From the NCBI GenBank assembly GCA_035479875.1, contig DATIIH010000001.1, positions 1 through 64,000 of the forward strand: DNA of 64,000 nucleotides. Reading direction: 5' to 3'. The stretch is from PMNU01 sp035479875 (GTDB taxonomy: Bacteria > Patescibacteriota > Saccharimonadia > Saccharimonadales > UBA4665). A program made the translations under genes and the position numbers. A model generated the notes under the pieces. The model worked only from the letters and a program-made list of their open reading frames with translations. It searched no databases and was not told where the DNA came from. This document shows positions 25,252-33,199 of this stretch, piece after piece (the first letter of the stretch is position 1; every line of letters starts with the position of its first letter).

Positions 25252-25327
25252 TGGTCGGGGTGATCCGACTTGAACGGACGACCTCAGCGTCCCGAACGCT
25301 GCGCGCTACCAACTGCGCCACACCCCG
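25252..25327 (-). tRNA. tRNA-Pro(CGG)
   Basis: Acceptor CGGGGTG pairs with CACCCCG. The anticodon stem CAGCG/CGCTG holds loop TTCGGGA, anticodon CGG. CCA is encoded at 25252-25254 (minus strand). Confidence 0.93.
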
Positions 25328-25403
25328 TTAACGGATATCCAGGCAAGTGCCAGAACTCGACCTATTTTAACAGATAGTACTCTGTAATTAAAGGACGGCA
25401 TGA

Positions 25404-25409
25404 TATAGT
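25404..25409 (+). promoter_or_regulatory. -10 box, leaderless-type, for ctlX
   Basis: TATAGT ends 7 nt before the ATG at 25417. Confidence 0.5.
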
Positions 25410-25416
25410 ATGCGCG

Positions 25417-26346
25417 ATGAAAACAGCCCACCCACAATCCACCTCTTCCGTATTTATGGTCGTGCCAACCACTTTTGGCTTTGACGAGCAGACCGCCAAG
25501 ACCAATACCTTCCAGCATCACTTGCAGAGCAGCCCGTACCGCATTCGAGTCGCGGCAATGGCCGAGTTCGAAGCGTATGTGGCCGCGCTCAGGGCGCATG
25601 ACATCGCCGTTCACGTTTTTACGGACACGGACGATGCCTACAAACCAAACGCCATTTTCCCCAACAATTGGCTCAGTACCTGGCCGGATGGCACAATCTA
25701 CACATACCCGATGGCCACAGCTAGCCGGCGTGCGGAGCGCTCCGAGGCGGCGCTCGATTTGCTGCGAGACAACTTTAAGGTTCCGAGAGTGGTGGATCTA
25801 TCGGCTAGCGAACAACACGGCCGCCACCTAGAAGGCACCGGTGCAATAGTATTCGACCACGCCAACCGCATAGGCTACGCTTGCTTGTCGGCGCGGTGCG
25901 ACGAGTCCTTATTTACCGAGCACATGCAGGCGCTAGGCTACACGCCCTGGCTCTTCCACGCCACCGACAAACATGACACACCCATCTACCACACCAACGT
26001 GCTGCTAAACATCCAAGAGCACACCGTAGTTGTGTGCAGCGACAGTATTCACGACCGGCACCGCGCTGAGCTACTTACCTCGCTTGGCAACGGCGGACGG
26101 CAAATTATCGACATCAGCTACGCCCAAATGCTCAAGTTTTGCGGCAACGTATTGGGGGTAAAGAATATCATCGGTGAGCCATTCATAATACTCTCACGAA
26201 CGGCGTACGACGTCTTTACACCCGCCCAACGCCGAGTTCTTGCCACGAGTGGCACACTATTGCCGGTGGCTATACCAACCATCGAGACCATCGGCGGCGG
26301 CAGTGCCCGCTGCATGCTGGCAGAAATCTTCTTGCCGCGTGCATAG
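25417..26346 (+). CDS. ctlX: Citrulline hydrolase-like amidinotransferase-fold protein (CtlX)
   Basis: 309 aa. The amidinotransferase/arginine deiminase fold is recognised from MVVPTTFGFDEQT at the N-terminus, FPNNWLSTWPDG near 86, YHTNVLL with the His near 192, and the C-terminal GGGSARCMLAEIF with the catalytic Cys near 299. CtlX-type enzymes hydrolyse citrulline to ornithine, ammonia and CO2. No arginine deiminase gene is in the window, so pathway context is missing; a dimethylargininase-like activity is the main alternative. A phosphoribosyltransferase gene follows after 27 nt. Confidence 0.78.
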   Translation: MKTAHPQSTSSVFMVVPTTFGFDEQTAKTNTFQHHLQSSPYRIRVAAMAEFEAYVAALRAHDIAVHVFTDTDDAYKPNAIFPNNWLSTWPDGTIYTYPMATASRRAERSEAALDLLRDNFKVPRVVDLSASEQHGRHLEGTGAIVFDHANRIGYACLSARCDESLFTEHMQALGYTPWLFHATDKHDTPIYHTNVLLNIQEHTVVVCSDSIHDRHRAELLTSLGNGGRQIIDISYAQMLKFCGNVLGVKNIIGEPFIILSRTAYDVFTPAQRRVLATSGTLLPVAIPTIETIGGGSARCMLAEIFLPRA

Positions 26347-26373
26347 GCGCTAGCGGTGTGCTTTAATACGTAA

Positions 26374-27054
26374 ATGACAGCCCGGGCTACCGCCACCATT
26401 CCGCTCTCCGTAACCCACTCGTATACCGACCCAGCAACCGGCCAAATCACCACGCTTACTTTTGACGAATTTATACCCGAGCACGTCGTTAGAGCGCGCG
26501 TCCGCGCCATGGCTAAATATCTAGCACCCCTGCTGGCAGCACATCCGGACGAAACCGTGGTCGTCCCCGTGTTAGCTGGTGGCTCGCAAATAATGGACGC
26601 TATCCTGCGTGAAGCCGAAGCGCTTGTGGCCGGCATCGCGCCGCGTATCGCCCCCGTTAAAGTACGCAGTTACGAAGGTACAGCCGCGGGCAAACTGTGC
26701 GTCGACCAAGACGTACCAGCTGGTACATTTGCGGGCAAAACGGTATTCGTATTCGACGAAGTCGTAGACCGCGGGCATACCATGCGCTATCTGCTCAACG
26801 ATCGCATCAAGCCCGAACATCCAAAGGCAATAATTGTGGTAACGCTGGTGCGCAAACTAGCTGCGCATGAAGTTGATGTGCAAACCGATGTCGTCGGCTT
26901 TGACACGCCGCCCGACTTTTTGCTGGGCTGGGGCATGGATTGGCATCAGCGCGGCCGCTGGCAGCCGTGGATTGGCCGCCTGCGCGACGACAAGCAAGCC
27001 ATCTACACCGTGCCCAAATTTCCAAACAAAAACACCATTAAAAATGTAAAATAA
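26374..27054 (+). CDS. Phosphoribosyltransferase (type I PRTase)
   Basis: 226 aa. The PRPP-binding motif VFVFDEVVDRGHTM lies near residues 125-138, where the PRT signature is VDDVxxTGxT; here it is DEVVDRGHT. VVVPVLAGGSQIMDAIL near 55 is the pyrophosphate loop region. Closest by layout to hypoxanthine-guanine PRTases (for instance the C-terminal KLAAHEVDVQTDVVGFDTPPDFLLGWGMDW region), which salvage purine bases. The base is not certain. No signal or membrane segments. Confidence 0.75.
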   Translation: MTARATATIPLSVTHSYTDPATGQITTLTFDEFIPEHVVRARVRAMAKYLAPLLAAHPDETVVVPVLAGGSQIMDAILREAEALVAGIAPRIAPVKVRSYEGTAAGKLCVDQDVPAGTFAGKTVFVFDEVVDRGHTMRYLLNDRIKPEHPKAIIVVTLVRKLAAHEVDVQTDVVGFDTPPDFLLGWGMDWHQRGRWQPWIGRLRDDKQAIYTVPKFPNKNTIKNVK

Positions 27055-27060
27055 TGGTTA

Positions 27061-27711
27061 GTGGGAACGAAAAGCAAAGATATGCATTGTCCAACCTGTA
27101 ACCGCGAACTAATAGAAAAAGATTCAATTTTTATATGCCCGGCAGGGCATGGCACATTGATGGCGGGTAAGCTATTGGGTGAATTGAAGCAGTTAGACAT
27201 TCCAGACGAACCTGCAGCAGGTGGCGCCCGATCCGACGACAAGAAAATCTTAACTTGCCCGCATTGCTCTGGTCAAATGCAGAAGGTGAACTATAACGAC
27301 TGTGGCATAATCATTGACGCTTGTACTAACTGCCCGTATCGCTGGCTCGACGCAGGCGAGATCAAAAAGATAGAAGATTTTAAGCCAAACATTCACCCGC
27401 AGGACTTACTTTTCTTAGAAGGGCTAAGAGAGAAAACCGAAGCCATAGCCGTTCATATCAACGCCGAGGATACCGAAAACCCAGAGGTACCGCTTTATGG
27501 CGGTAAGTGGGGCGGCTTAGCCCGAGGCCTTATGGCAGGAGATGACAAGCGAACTCTCGGCTGGCTGTTGGGTGCAGGTATGTATAGCCTGATCGTTGGC
27601 ATTATAAGGTCAAAGGTCGTGAGAGTTATCGCACCCTTTGTGATAATAGGCTTGGCTATCTTGTTTTATCTGATCTTCAAGGCAATGAGGGTAATTGTTC
27701 AGGGACGATAA
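27061..27711 (+). CDS. Zinc-ribbon protein with C-terminal membrane segment
   Basis: 216 aa from a GTG start, with TAAAAT ending 8 nt upstream; an ATG seven codons on is the alternative. Two zinc-binding modules are visible: CPTCNRE...CPAGHGT near residues 10-30 and CPHCSGQ...CTNCPYRWLDAGEI near 66-100, the second of the TFIIB-like type. Residues about 172-212 hold two hydrophobic segments (LLGAGMYSLIVGII and VIAPFVIIGLAILFYLIF), probably a membrane hairpin. Function unknown. Confidence 0.65.
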   Translation: MGTKSKDMHCPTCNRELIEKDSIFICPAGHGTLMAGKLLGELKQLDIPDEPAAGGARSDDKKILTCPHCSGQMQKVNYNDCGIIIDACTNCPYRWLDAGEIKKIEDFKPNIHPQDLLFLEGLREKTEAIAVHINAEDTENPEVPLYGGKWGGLARGLMAGDDKRTLGWLLGAGMYSLIVGIIRSKVVRVIAPFVIIGLAILFYLIFKAMRVIVQGR

Positions 27712-27736
27712 TAGGGCAGCCTAAGGCTCCTAATCT

Positions 27737-28342
27737 CTAAGCCGGAGGCTGTTCAACTCCCACCAAACCGCTAGTCAGTTGGGCTGTCACTCTCAAGAAT
27801 CCGTTGAGTGTTTCTGACGCGCCCTGGAGGGCCCTACCGGCGATCTCTAAACCTGTTTCAGGGTTACCATCAGTGAAGTACAGCAGCCCCTCACCTACCT
27901 CGTCTCTCAAGAAACCGATCGAATTATCAGAGACCTGGTCGGGCAGATAGAAGCCTCTCTCGTCGATGGCGACACTCCCAAACCCTACATTACCTGACGC
28001 CTTAAGCACCAGTAATTTTACTCGCCTTTCACGCACCAGAACGCGCTTATATTCTGCAACGTGTATCGTCTCCGGATCACCACTTACAGACCCGCTCGCG
28101 ACGATGCCCTCAAACTTACTTTTGCCTCGTTGCTCAGTGAGTACTGCCATTTGGTGTCTAAGCTCGGGAGGCTCGCCCCCCAGTAGTATCAATGCTAGCA
28201 GCGCAGAAGCAACGTCAGGACTAACAAGGTCCTGTAAATGCCGGAAGCTTTGCACATCGCCTACTTGTTCCGCATCAGCAACAAAGCGCCTTAGTACCTG
28301 GCGACTTGTTTCCAGTGGCGAACCTGCTCCGTTAGTGCTCAT
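27737..28342 (-). CDS. Tandem paralogue of unknown family (copy B)
   Basis: 201 aa, soluble. Shares with the neighbouring gene a start of the form RR.ILRDFV/RQVLRRFV, HLQ.LV.P.V..ALL.LI near 40, FG..A.D..G.Y near 120 and the C-terminal TLNGFLRVTAQLTSGLV. No known domain. AAGGGG lies 5-6 nt before the ATG. Promoter at 28365-28392 matches that of the neighbour. Confidence 0.6.
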   Translation of the reverse strand: MSTNGAGSPLETSRQVLRRFVADAEQVGDVQSFRHLQDLVSPDVASALLALILLGGEPPELRHQMAVLTEQRGKSKFEGIVASGSVSGDPETIHVAEYKRVLVRERRVKLLVLKASGNVGFGSVAIDERGFYLPDQVSDNSIGFLRDEVGEGLLYFTDGNPETGLEIAGRALQGASETLNGFLRVTAQLTSGLVGVEQPPA

Positions 28343-28364
28343 AGTAGACCCCTTATAAGGCTGT

Positions 28365-28392
28365 AGTATACAAGGAATCCTTGAATTATCAA
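28365..28392 (-). promoter_or_regulatory. Promoter of copy B
   Basis: TTGATA (28387-28392), a 16-bp spacer and TATACT (28365-28370); the same design stands before copy A (29035-29062). Confidence 0.7.
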
Positions 28393-28405
28393 GTGGCTGG
28401 GGCGA
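28385..28405 (-). repeat. Relic of a tRNA-Pro 3' end upstream of copy B
   Basis: TTATCAAGTGGCTGGGGCGA here matches TTATCAAGTGGTCGGGGTGA at 29056-29075, where it is the true tRNA-Pro 3' end (CCA plus acceptor). This direct repeat brackets the copy A gene. Confidence 0.5.
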
Positions 28406-28412
28406 GTCGCTG

Positions 28413-29009
28413 CTATGCGTTTAACAAACGGCCAGTTAATTGTGCAGTCACTCTTAGGAACCCATCGAGTGTTGCCTGTGTCCGCCCAGCGGCGCTGTCG
28501 GCTATTTCTAAGCCAGAAGGCGTAGAACCAATCTCATCTACAGATTGAACCTCTGCCCGATCTCTACTTAAGGCCACCGCATTAGCAGAAAATGGATTTG
28601 GGGAGTAACGACCCTTAGGATCAAAGGCATAAGTCCCAAACCTTAAGTCTGCTCCTTCGGCAATACGCACTCCGCTCCTCTGCTTGAAACCCCTCCAGCC
28701 TAGTACAGACTCGTCGAGCATCACAGCAGTATGCTCATCGCCTGTAGTAGCCCAACCCCAAACAGTACCATCAACTCTGCTCCTGCCCTGCATGCTTCGC
28801 AGTGCGCTAATGTTGTTGGGCCCGATGCGTCTCGTCGCGTTAGCGGTGCCTGGTATGAGCATCAATAATGCGGTGGTCACACCAGGATGAACCATTGCTT
28901 GCAGATGTTCGAAGTCTGCCACATGTTCTGTTTGTGTCGCAGCGTCAACAAAATCCCTTAGGATCTGACGGCGTGCGGCTAGTTCTGCGTTTTCTGTTCT
29001 GCGTCTCAT
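28413..29009 (-). CDS. Tandem paralogue of unknown family (copy A)
   Basis: 198 aa, a soluble homologue of copy B: ARRQILRDFVDAA near 12, HLQAMVHPGVTTALLMLI near 35, FGTYAFDPKGRYSPNPFS near 125 and TLDGFLRVTAQLTGRLL at the C-terminus. The family is not one I recognise. It lies between two direct repeats that both carry a tRNA-Pro 3' end sequence, so the pair may have arisen by duplication at the tRNA. A weak site GAGAG precedes the ATG. Confidence 0.6.
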   Translation of the reverse strand: MRRRTENAELAARRQILRDFVDAATQTEHVADFEHLQAMVHPGVTTALLMLIPGTANATRRIGPNNISALRSMQGRSRVDGTVWGWATTGDEHTAVMLDESVLGWRGFKQRSGVRIAEGADLRFGTYAFDPKGRYSPNPFSANAVALSRDRAEVQSVDEIGSTPSGLEIADSAAGRTQATLDGFLRVTAQLTGRLLNA

Positions 29010-29034
29010 TGGTCTCTCTATGTTATGAGACGGT

Positions 29035-29062
29035 AGTATACAAGAAATATTCAGATTATCAA
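29035..29062 (-). promoter_or_regulatory. Promoter of copy A, abutting tRNA-Pro
   Basis: TTGATA (29057-29062), a 16-bp spacer and TATACT (29035-29040). The -35 box starts 1 nt after the encoded CCA end of tRNA-Pro. Confidence 0.7.
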
Positions 29063-29063
29063 G

Positions 29064-29139
29064 TGGTCGGGGTGAAAGGACTCGAACCTTCGACCTCCTG
29101 GTCCCAAACCAGGCGCGCTACCAACTGCGCCACACCCCG
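29064..29139 (-). tRNA. tRNA-Pro(TGG)
   Basis: Acceptor CGGGGTG pairs with CACCCCG. Anticodon stem CCTGG/CCAGG, loop TTTGGGA, anticodon TGG. CCA is encoded at 29064-29066 (minus strand). Confidence 0.94.
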
Positions 29140-29216
29140 AGGTGTGTTGCCCTATTATAAGGGCCGAACAGGGGTAACTATACCAAAAACTGCTACAAAT
29201 TGCCAGCTGCTGAGTT

Positions 29217-30020
29217 TTACGCCGCAAAAATCTTGTTAATCGGGGTGACGGCGGTGGCCAGCCCGGTTTGCTCGTTTACGCTTACGAGCAGGGCATTGAA
29301 CTGCATCCGGCCGCTTGTTTCGAGCTCATTGCGCGTGCGGATGTTGTCGCGCCAGCGCGGGATTAGTACATCTAGCTTAACGCCGAGTGACGAGTCCAGC
29401 GAGCCGCACATACCAACGTCGGATTGGTGGGCCGTGCCCTTAGGCAACAACATGGCGTCGGCGGTGGGTACGTGCCAATGGTCGCCGATCACTAAGCTCA
29501 CGCGGCCGTCTAAATAGTAGCCAATTATCCGTTTTTCGCTCGAAAAGTCACCGTGATAATCCACCACTGTGGCTACCCGAGGCGTGTCGACCTCAGCGGC
29601 CAATATCTTATCAATCGTTAGCAGCGGGTTATCCACTGGCTTGTCGGCGTCTTTGCCCACAATTTGACCGAGCAAACTCACTACCAATACTTTGCCCTTG
29701 GGCGTGTCTACGTATTTATAGCCGAGCCCTGGTGTGCCGGCTGGGTAGTTAGCGGGACGAATAATTGGCTGGCTGGGATCGTCGAGAGCTGGGAAGATTT
29801 CGTCCAGGTGCATCGTCCAGTTGCCGCCGGTGCAAAAATCTACGCCGGCCGCGCGCAAACGAGCAAAGTCATCTACCCGTACGCCACGACCATCGCTCAG
29901 GTTCTCCGCTTGGGCAATCACGACGTCTACGCCGTGCTCTTGCCGGAGGCCAGGCAACTCTCGCTCCACCACTTTGAGGCCGGGCTCACCCATCACATCA
30001 CCAACGTACAAGATGTTCAT
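29217..30020 (-). CDS. ymdB: YmdB family metallophosphoesterase
   Basis: 267 aa, standard length. Motifs: YVGDVMGEPG near 5, AENLSDGRG near 38, TGGNWTMH near 64, VVDYHGDFSSEK near 150 and GDHWHVPTADA near 180, the metal-binding set of the YmdB/TIGR00282 family. Members are phosphodiesterases, with 2',3'-cAMP activity shown for Bacillus YmdB. In Bacillus, ymdB follows rny directly; here a CYTH gene lies between. It overlaps that gene by 4 nt (ATGA). Confidence 0.88.
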   Translation of the reverse strand: MNILYVGDVMGEPGLKVVERELPGLRQEHGVDVVIAQAENLSDGRGVRVDDFARLRAAGVDFCTGGNWTMHLDEIFPALDDPSQPIIRPANYPAGTPGLGYKYVDTPKGKVLVVSLLGQIVGKDADKPVDNPLLTIDKILAAEVDTPRVATVVDYHGDFSSEKRIIGYYLDGRVSLVIGDHWHVPTADAMLLPKGTAHQSDVGMCGSLDSSLGVKLDVLIPRWRDNIRTRNELETSGRMQFNALLVSVNEQTGLATAVTPINKIFAA

Positions 30021-30610
30021 GCAGCCTTCTTCTTAAGGACCGCTGGAGGCGGGTCGCTAAACACAATGGTGGGCAGGTGGTCAATCTCTTCTTCGGTTAC
30101 GTCGTATTCAGCCTGGTAGGCAACTTCTACGCTGCCATGGCAGGCGGCAGCCCAGTCCAAGCCAAGCTTGTCGGCGACATCGCGGACTTGCTCTTCGCTC
30201 GGGCCTTCTATTTCGATAAACGGCTGTATCCATGGCCACTCATCTAAGTCGATTTCTACATCGTCGAGGCGCCAGCTTTCGCGCTTGGTCTCTTGGTAGT
30301 TGTCTTGGCGAAGGCCAATAGCGGTTAAAAAACCATCGGCTACGTCAAAGTCATTTACGACTAACTCGACTTCGTGCGTACCGTGTAGGCCGCGGTCGTT
30401 GAGCTGTTTGTAGCTCATGGTGACCTTACTGCCTTCATCGCGGACGCGCACCCATCCACCGCGCTTTTCCAGTGCGAAGTCGGGGTAATCGTAGTTCTTG
30501 CGACGCATGAGCGTGAGAGGGCGAATGTTCTCTGACCCCAACTCTTTGAGTTTAGCGCGGATTACGTCGTGATCAACGCTCAAAAACTTAGCTTCGATTT
30601 CTGGCTTCAT
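30017..30610 (-). CDS. CYTH domain phosphatase/cyclase
   Basis: 197 aa. Starts with the signature EIEAKFL (ExExK) at residues 4-10, followed by alternating charged strands (RRKNYDYPDF, GGWVRVRDEGSKVTMSYKQ, EVELVV, EIDLDEWPWIQPFIEIEG) that line the triphosphate tunnel. CYTH proteins hydrolyse triphosphates or cyclise ATP (class IV adenylate cyclase). It overlaps ymdB by 4 nt and lies 15 nt after rny, so all three form an RNA/nucleotide-related operon. Confidence 0.85.
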   Translation of the reverse strand: MKPEIEAKFLSVDHDVIRAKLKELGSENIRPLTLMRRKNYDYPDFALEKRGGWVRVRDEGSKVTMSYKQLNDRGLHGTHEVELVVNDFDVADGFLTAIGLRQDNYQETKRESWRLDDVEIDLDEWPWIQPFIEIEGPSEEQVRDVADKLGLDWAAACHGSVEVAYQAEYDVTEEEIDHLPTIVFSDPPPAVLKKKAA

Positions 30611-30625
30611 ACACCTCCAGAATGT

Positions 30626-32140
30626 TTATTTGGCGAACTCGATGGCGCGGGTTTCACGGATAACGTTCACTTTGATGGTGCCCGGGTACTGCATGGTGCT
30701 TTCAATCTTGGTGGCAATGTCGCGGGCCAGCTTAATAGCGGCGAGGTCGTCGATACTCTGTGGCCGAACAAACACGCGGACTTCACGGCCGGCGCTAATA
30801 GCGTACGACTTTTCGATGCCGCTAAAGCTGTTGGCAACGTTTTCGAGGTCCTTCATGCGCTCCACAAAGTTCTCTGCGGAGATGTTACGGGCGCCAGGGC
30901 GTGAGGCGCTGATGGCGTCTACCACGCGGACGATCAGGGCTTCCACGCTAGTGGCTTCGACGTCGTCGTGGTGCTGCTCGGCTGCCAGCGCGACTTCTTC
31001 GGGCGCGCCATATTTGCGGAGGATCTCACCGCTAATGTGGTGGTGCTTGCCCTCCATTTTGTGGGTCAGGGCTTTACCGAGGTCATGCACGAGCGCTGCG
31101 TATTTAGTTGTCTTAACGTTGGCACCGACTTCTTCGGCGATGATGCCAGCAATGTGCGCCATCTCGGTAGAGTGCTTGAGCACGTTCTGGCCGTAGCTGG
31201 TGCGGTAACGCAGCTCGCCAAGCAGATGCAGAATTTCTTTAGGAATGCCGATGACACCGACTTCACGCGCGGCGTCTTCACCGGCGCGGACCACGTCTTT
31301 CTCGACATTCTTTTGGGCTTTTTCGACAACTTCTTCAATGCGGCCGGGGTGAATGCGGCCGTCCTTCATGAGCATCTCGAGCGCCTGGCGGCCGACTTCA
31401 CGACGCACCGGGTCGAAGCTAGAAAGCACAATGTAGCCCGGAGTGTCGTCTACCATAATATCCACGCCGGTAGCGCGCTGTAAGGCCTGAATATTACGGC
31501 CTTCTTTGCCGATAATGCGGCCCTTCATCTCTTCGTCTTCCAGCTTCACGCTAGTGACGGTGCGCTCGGCAGTGACTTCGCTGCTCATGCGCTCCATGGC
31601 GGTGGTAATAATTAACGCCGCTTGTTCTTCGGCGTTATCCTTGGCTTCGTTTTGGAGTTTGGCGACTAGCCCGGTGAGATCGTTATTGATGTCACGCTCG
31701 GTCATTTGCATCAGCTTTTCGGCGGCGTCTTTCTTACTGAGGCCAGCCACCTTTTCGAGCTTTTCTTGCTGACGGGTGCGGATGTCACGAATCTCGTTTT
31801 TGAGGTCTTCGACTTCGCCTTCGGCGCTGCGGAGACGCTCGGTGCGCTTGTCGAGCTCATCTAGTTTTTTGTCGAGTGTATCTTCGCGCGCAACCAGACG
31901 GTTTTCGATGTCTTTAAGCTCACGGCGGCGCGACTGCTCTTCGCGGCGTCCTTCGTCTACAATTTTAGACGCCTGCACGCGGGCGTCCTCGGTAATCTTG
32001 GCGGCTTCGCGCTTGGCCTTAGCCAGCTCTTTGGCTGCTTCGTCTTGGGCACTGCCCAGGCGTTTCTTGGTAACAAAAGTGTTGGCGCCAAAGCCCACGG
32101 CAAGGCCCGCCACAGCGAGCACTATGGTAATTGGATCCAT
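30626..32140 (-). CDS. rny: Ribonuclease Y
   Basis: 504 aa. One N-terminal membrane helix (ITIVLAVAGLAVGFGANTF), a coiled coil to about residue 200 (rich in KAKREA, ELKDIEN, DELDKRTERLR), a KH domain (IIGKEGRNIQALQRATGVDIMVDD near 205-245) and an HD domain (ALVHDLGKAL near 355, HHDDVEATS near 395). RNase Y is the membrane-bound endonuclease that starts mRNA decay in many bacteria. AAAGGA precedes the ATG. A long leader of about 134 nt comes from the promoter at 32281-32309. Confidence 0.95.
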   Translation of the reverse strand: MDPITIVLAVAGLAVGFGANTFVTKKRLGSAQDEAAKELAKAKREAAKITEDARVQASKIVDEGRREEQSRRRELKDIENRLVAREDTLDKKLDELDKRTERLRSAEGEVEDLKNEIRDIRTRQQEKLEKVAGLSKKDAAEKLMQMTERDINNDLTGLVAKLQNEAKDNAEEQAALIITTAMERMSSEVTAERTVTSVKLEDEEMKGRIIGKEGRNIQALQRATGVDIMVDDTPGYIVLSSFDPVRREVGRQALEMLMKDGRIHPGRIEEVVEKAQKNVEKDVVRAGEDAAREVGVIGIPKEILHLLGELRYRTSYGQNVLKHSTEMAHIAGIIAEEVGANVKTTKYAALVHDLGKALTHKMEGKHHHISGEILRKYGAPEEVALAAEQHHDDVEATSVEALIVRVVDAISASRPGARNISAENFVERMKDLENVANSFSGIEKSYAISAGREVRVFVRPQSIDDLAAIKLARDIATKIESTMQYPGTIKVNVIRETRAIEFAK

Positions 32141-32280
32141 AATAATCCTTTCTATCGTACAGAGCGGTAGCGGGCGTCGCTATCACTTCTCTAGCCTCAC
32201 TTACTGCTCTGAAAGTCGAAATATAGTTAAGAAGTTTTGTAATCGGACCGCTAGACAGATCAGGCAAATCCTTACCTAAA

Positions 32281-32309
32281 ATTATACGCCTGCGGCAGCA
32301 TTCGCGCAA
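32281..32309 (-). promoter_or_regulatory. Promoter of the rny operon
   Basis: TTGCGC (32304-32309), a 17-bp spacer and TATAAT (32281-32286), giving a leader of about 134 nt before rny. The leader may be regulatory but shows no named riboswitch. Confidence 0.7.
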
Positions 32310-32339
32310 TTGATCTTATGAGCATTTTATAACCAGGGG

Positions 32340-32732
32340 CTACTTTTTTTGCTGGGTTATGTGCACAGGGGCGCCGTAGTGCGGCAGCGCAATGTGATCA
32401 TTCTCGCCGGCCTCTAGCCGTTTGACACCAGCAACCACCCAATCTTCGCCCATTGTGGCTACAATGGGGACCTTGAGACCGTACGCAAGGGTGTCGGCTA
32501 CTGTTAGGCCAATGCGCAAGCCAGTGAAGCTGCCTGGGCCCTGAAAAACGACAATACCGCCCAGGTCTTCCAGTTTTTTGCCTCGCCCTTCAAGCTGAGT
32601 TTTGATTTTTGTATGAACCGTGGCCGCCAGCTGGCGGTTGGCCTCCCATGACTCATACACGAGCTTTTCTTGGCCGTCGTAGAGGCCGAGTTCCGCCTCG
32701 GGTTTGTCACTTCGCAAGGTGAGAATAAGCAT
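32340..32732 (-). CDS. tsaB: TsaB, short form (t6A tRNA modification)
   Basis: 130 aa. LILTLRSDKPEAELGLYDG at the start and GPGSFTGLRIGLTVADTLAYGL near 68-90 are the TsaB/YeaZ signatures. TsaB normally has about 220-230 aa; only the N-terminal half of the ASKHA-type fold is present. It partners TsaD and TsaE in making t6A on tRNAs that read ANN codons. It shares one nucleotide with the end of tsaE. The shortening looks lineage-typical and not like a frameshift, as no homologous frame follows. Confidence 0.85.
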   Translation of the reverse strand: MLILTLRSDKPEAELGLYDGQEKLVYESWEANRQLAATVHTKIKTQLEGRGKKLEDLGGIVVFQGPGSFTGLRIGLTVADTLAYGLKVPIVATMGEDWVVAGVKRLEAGENDHIALPHYGAPVHITQQKK

Positions 32733-33199
32733 TACTTAACTGCCTCCATTAAATAATGCAAAGTGTGCGGAGCGCTGAACGTCAGCTTCCGGTTGCCATT
32801 GGCGGCGTAGGCAATATGCACACTCAATCGCTCTGTGGGCAGTACGTGACTGACGATTTCACCCCACTCTACTACGGTGACAACGTGCGGGTCGCCAATA
32901 ACTTCGGCCAGCGTGTCAGTCATCAAGCCGGGTTCGGCCAGTCGGTAAAAATCGAAGTGGTGAATGTCGAATTTGGGTGCAGTGTAATATTTGCTGATCG
33001 TAAAGGTAGGGCTAGCCACAACGTTCTTACTGCCTGCGCCGCGGGCCAGGCCACGCGTAAACGTCGTCTTGCCGCCGCCTAGGTCGCTGGCTAGCTCAAT
33101 CACCTCTCCGCCGCGGAGAGCTGCGCCGAGCTTCTCGGCGAGCGCTTCGGTTTCGGAAGACTCTTTGGTAGTAGTTTGCCACGTCACTGCGGTACTCAT
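32732..33199 (-). CDS. tsaE: TsaE, ATPase for t6A modification
   Basis: 155 aa. Walker A DLGGGKTTFTRGLARG near residues 38-53, SPTFTISKYY near 64, HHFDFYRL near 78 and VVEWGE near 110 are the TsaE set. It drives TsaBD turnover by ATP hydrolysis. ATG at 33199 gives a normal length. The first 104 bp lie inside the 3' end of the lamin-tail gene in another frame, an unusually long overlap; TACTAT/GGAG within it may provide promoter and ribosome binding. Confidence 0.9.
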   Translation of the reverse strand: MSTAVTWQTTTKESSETEALAEKLGAALRGGEVIELASDLGGGKTTFTRGLARGAGSKNVVASPTFTISKYYTAPKFDIHHFDFYRLAEPGLMTDTLAEVIGDPHVVTVVEWGEIVSHVLPTERLSVHIAYAANGNRKLTFSAPHTLHYLMEAVK

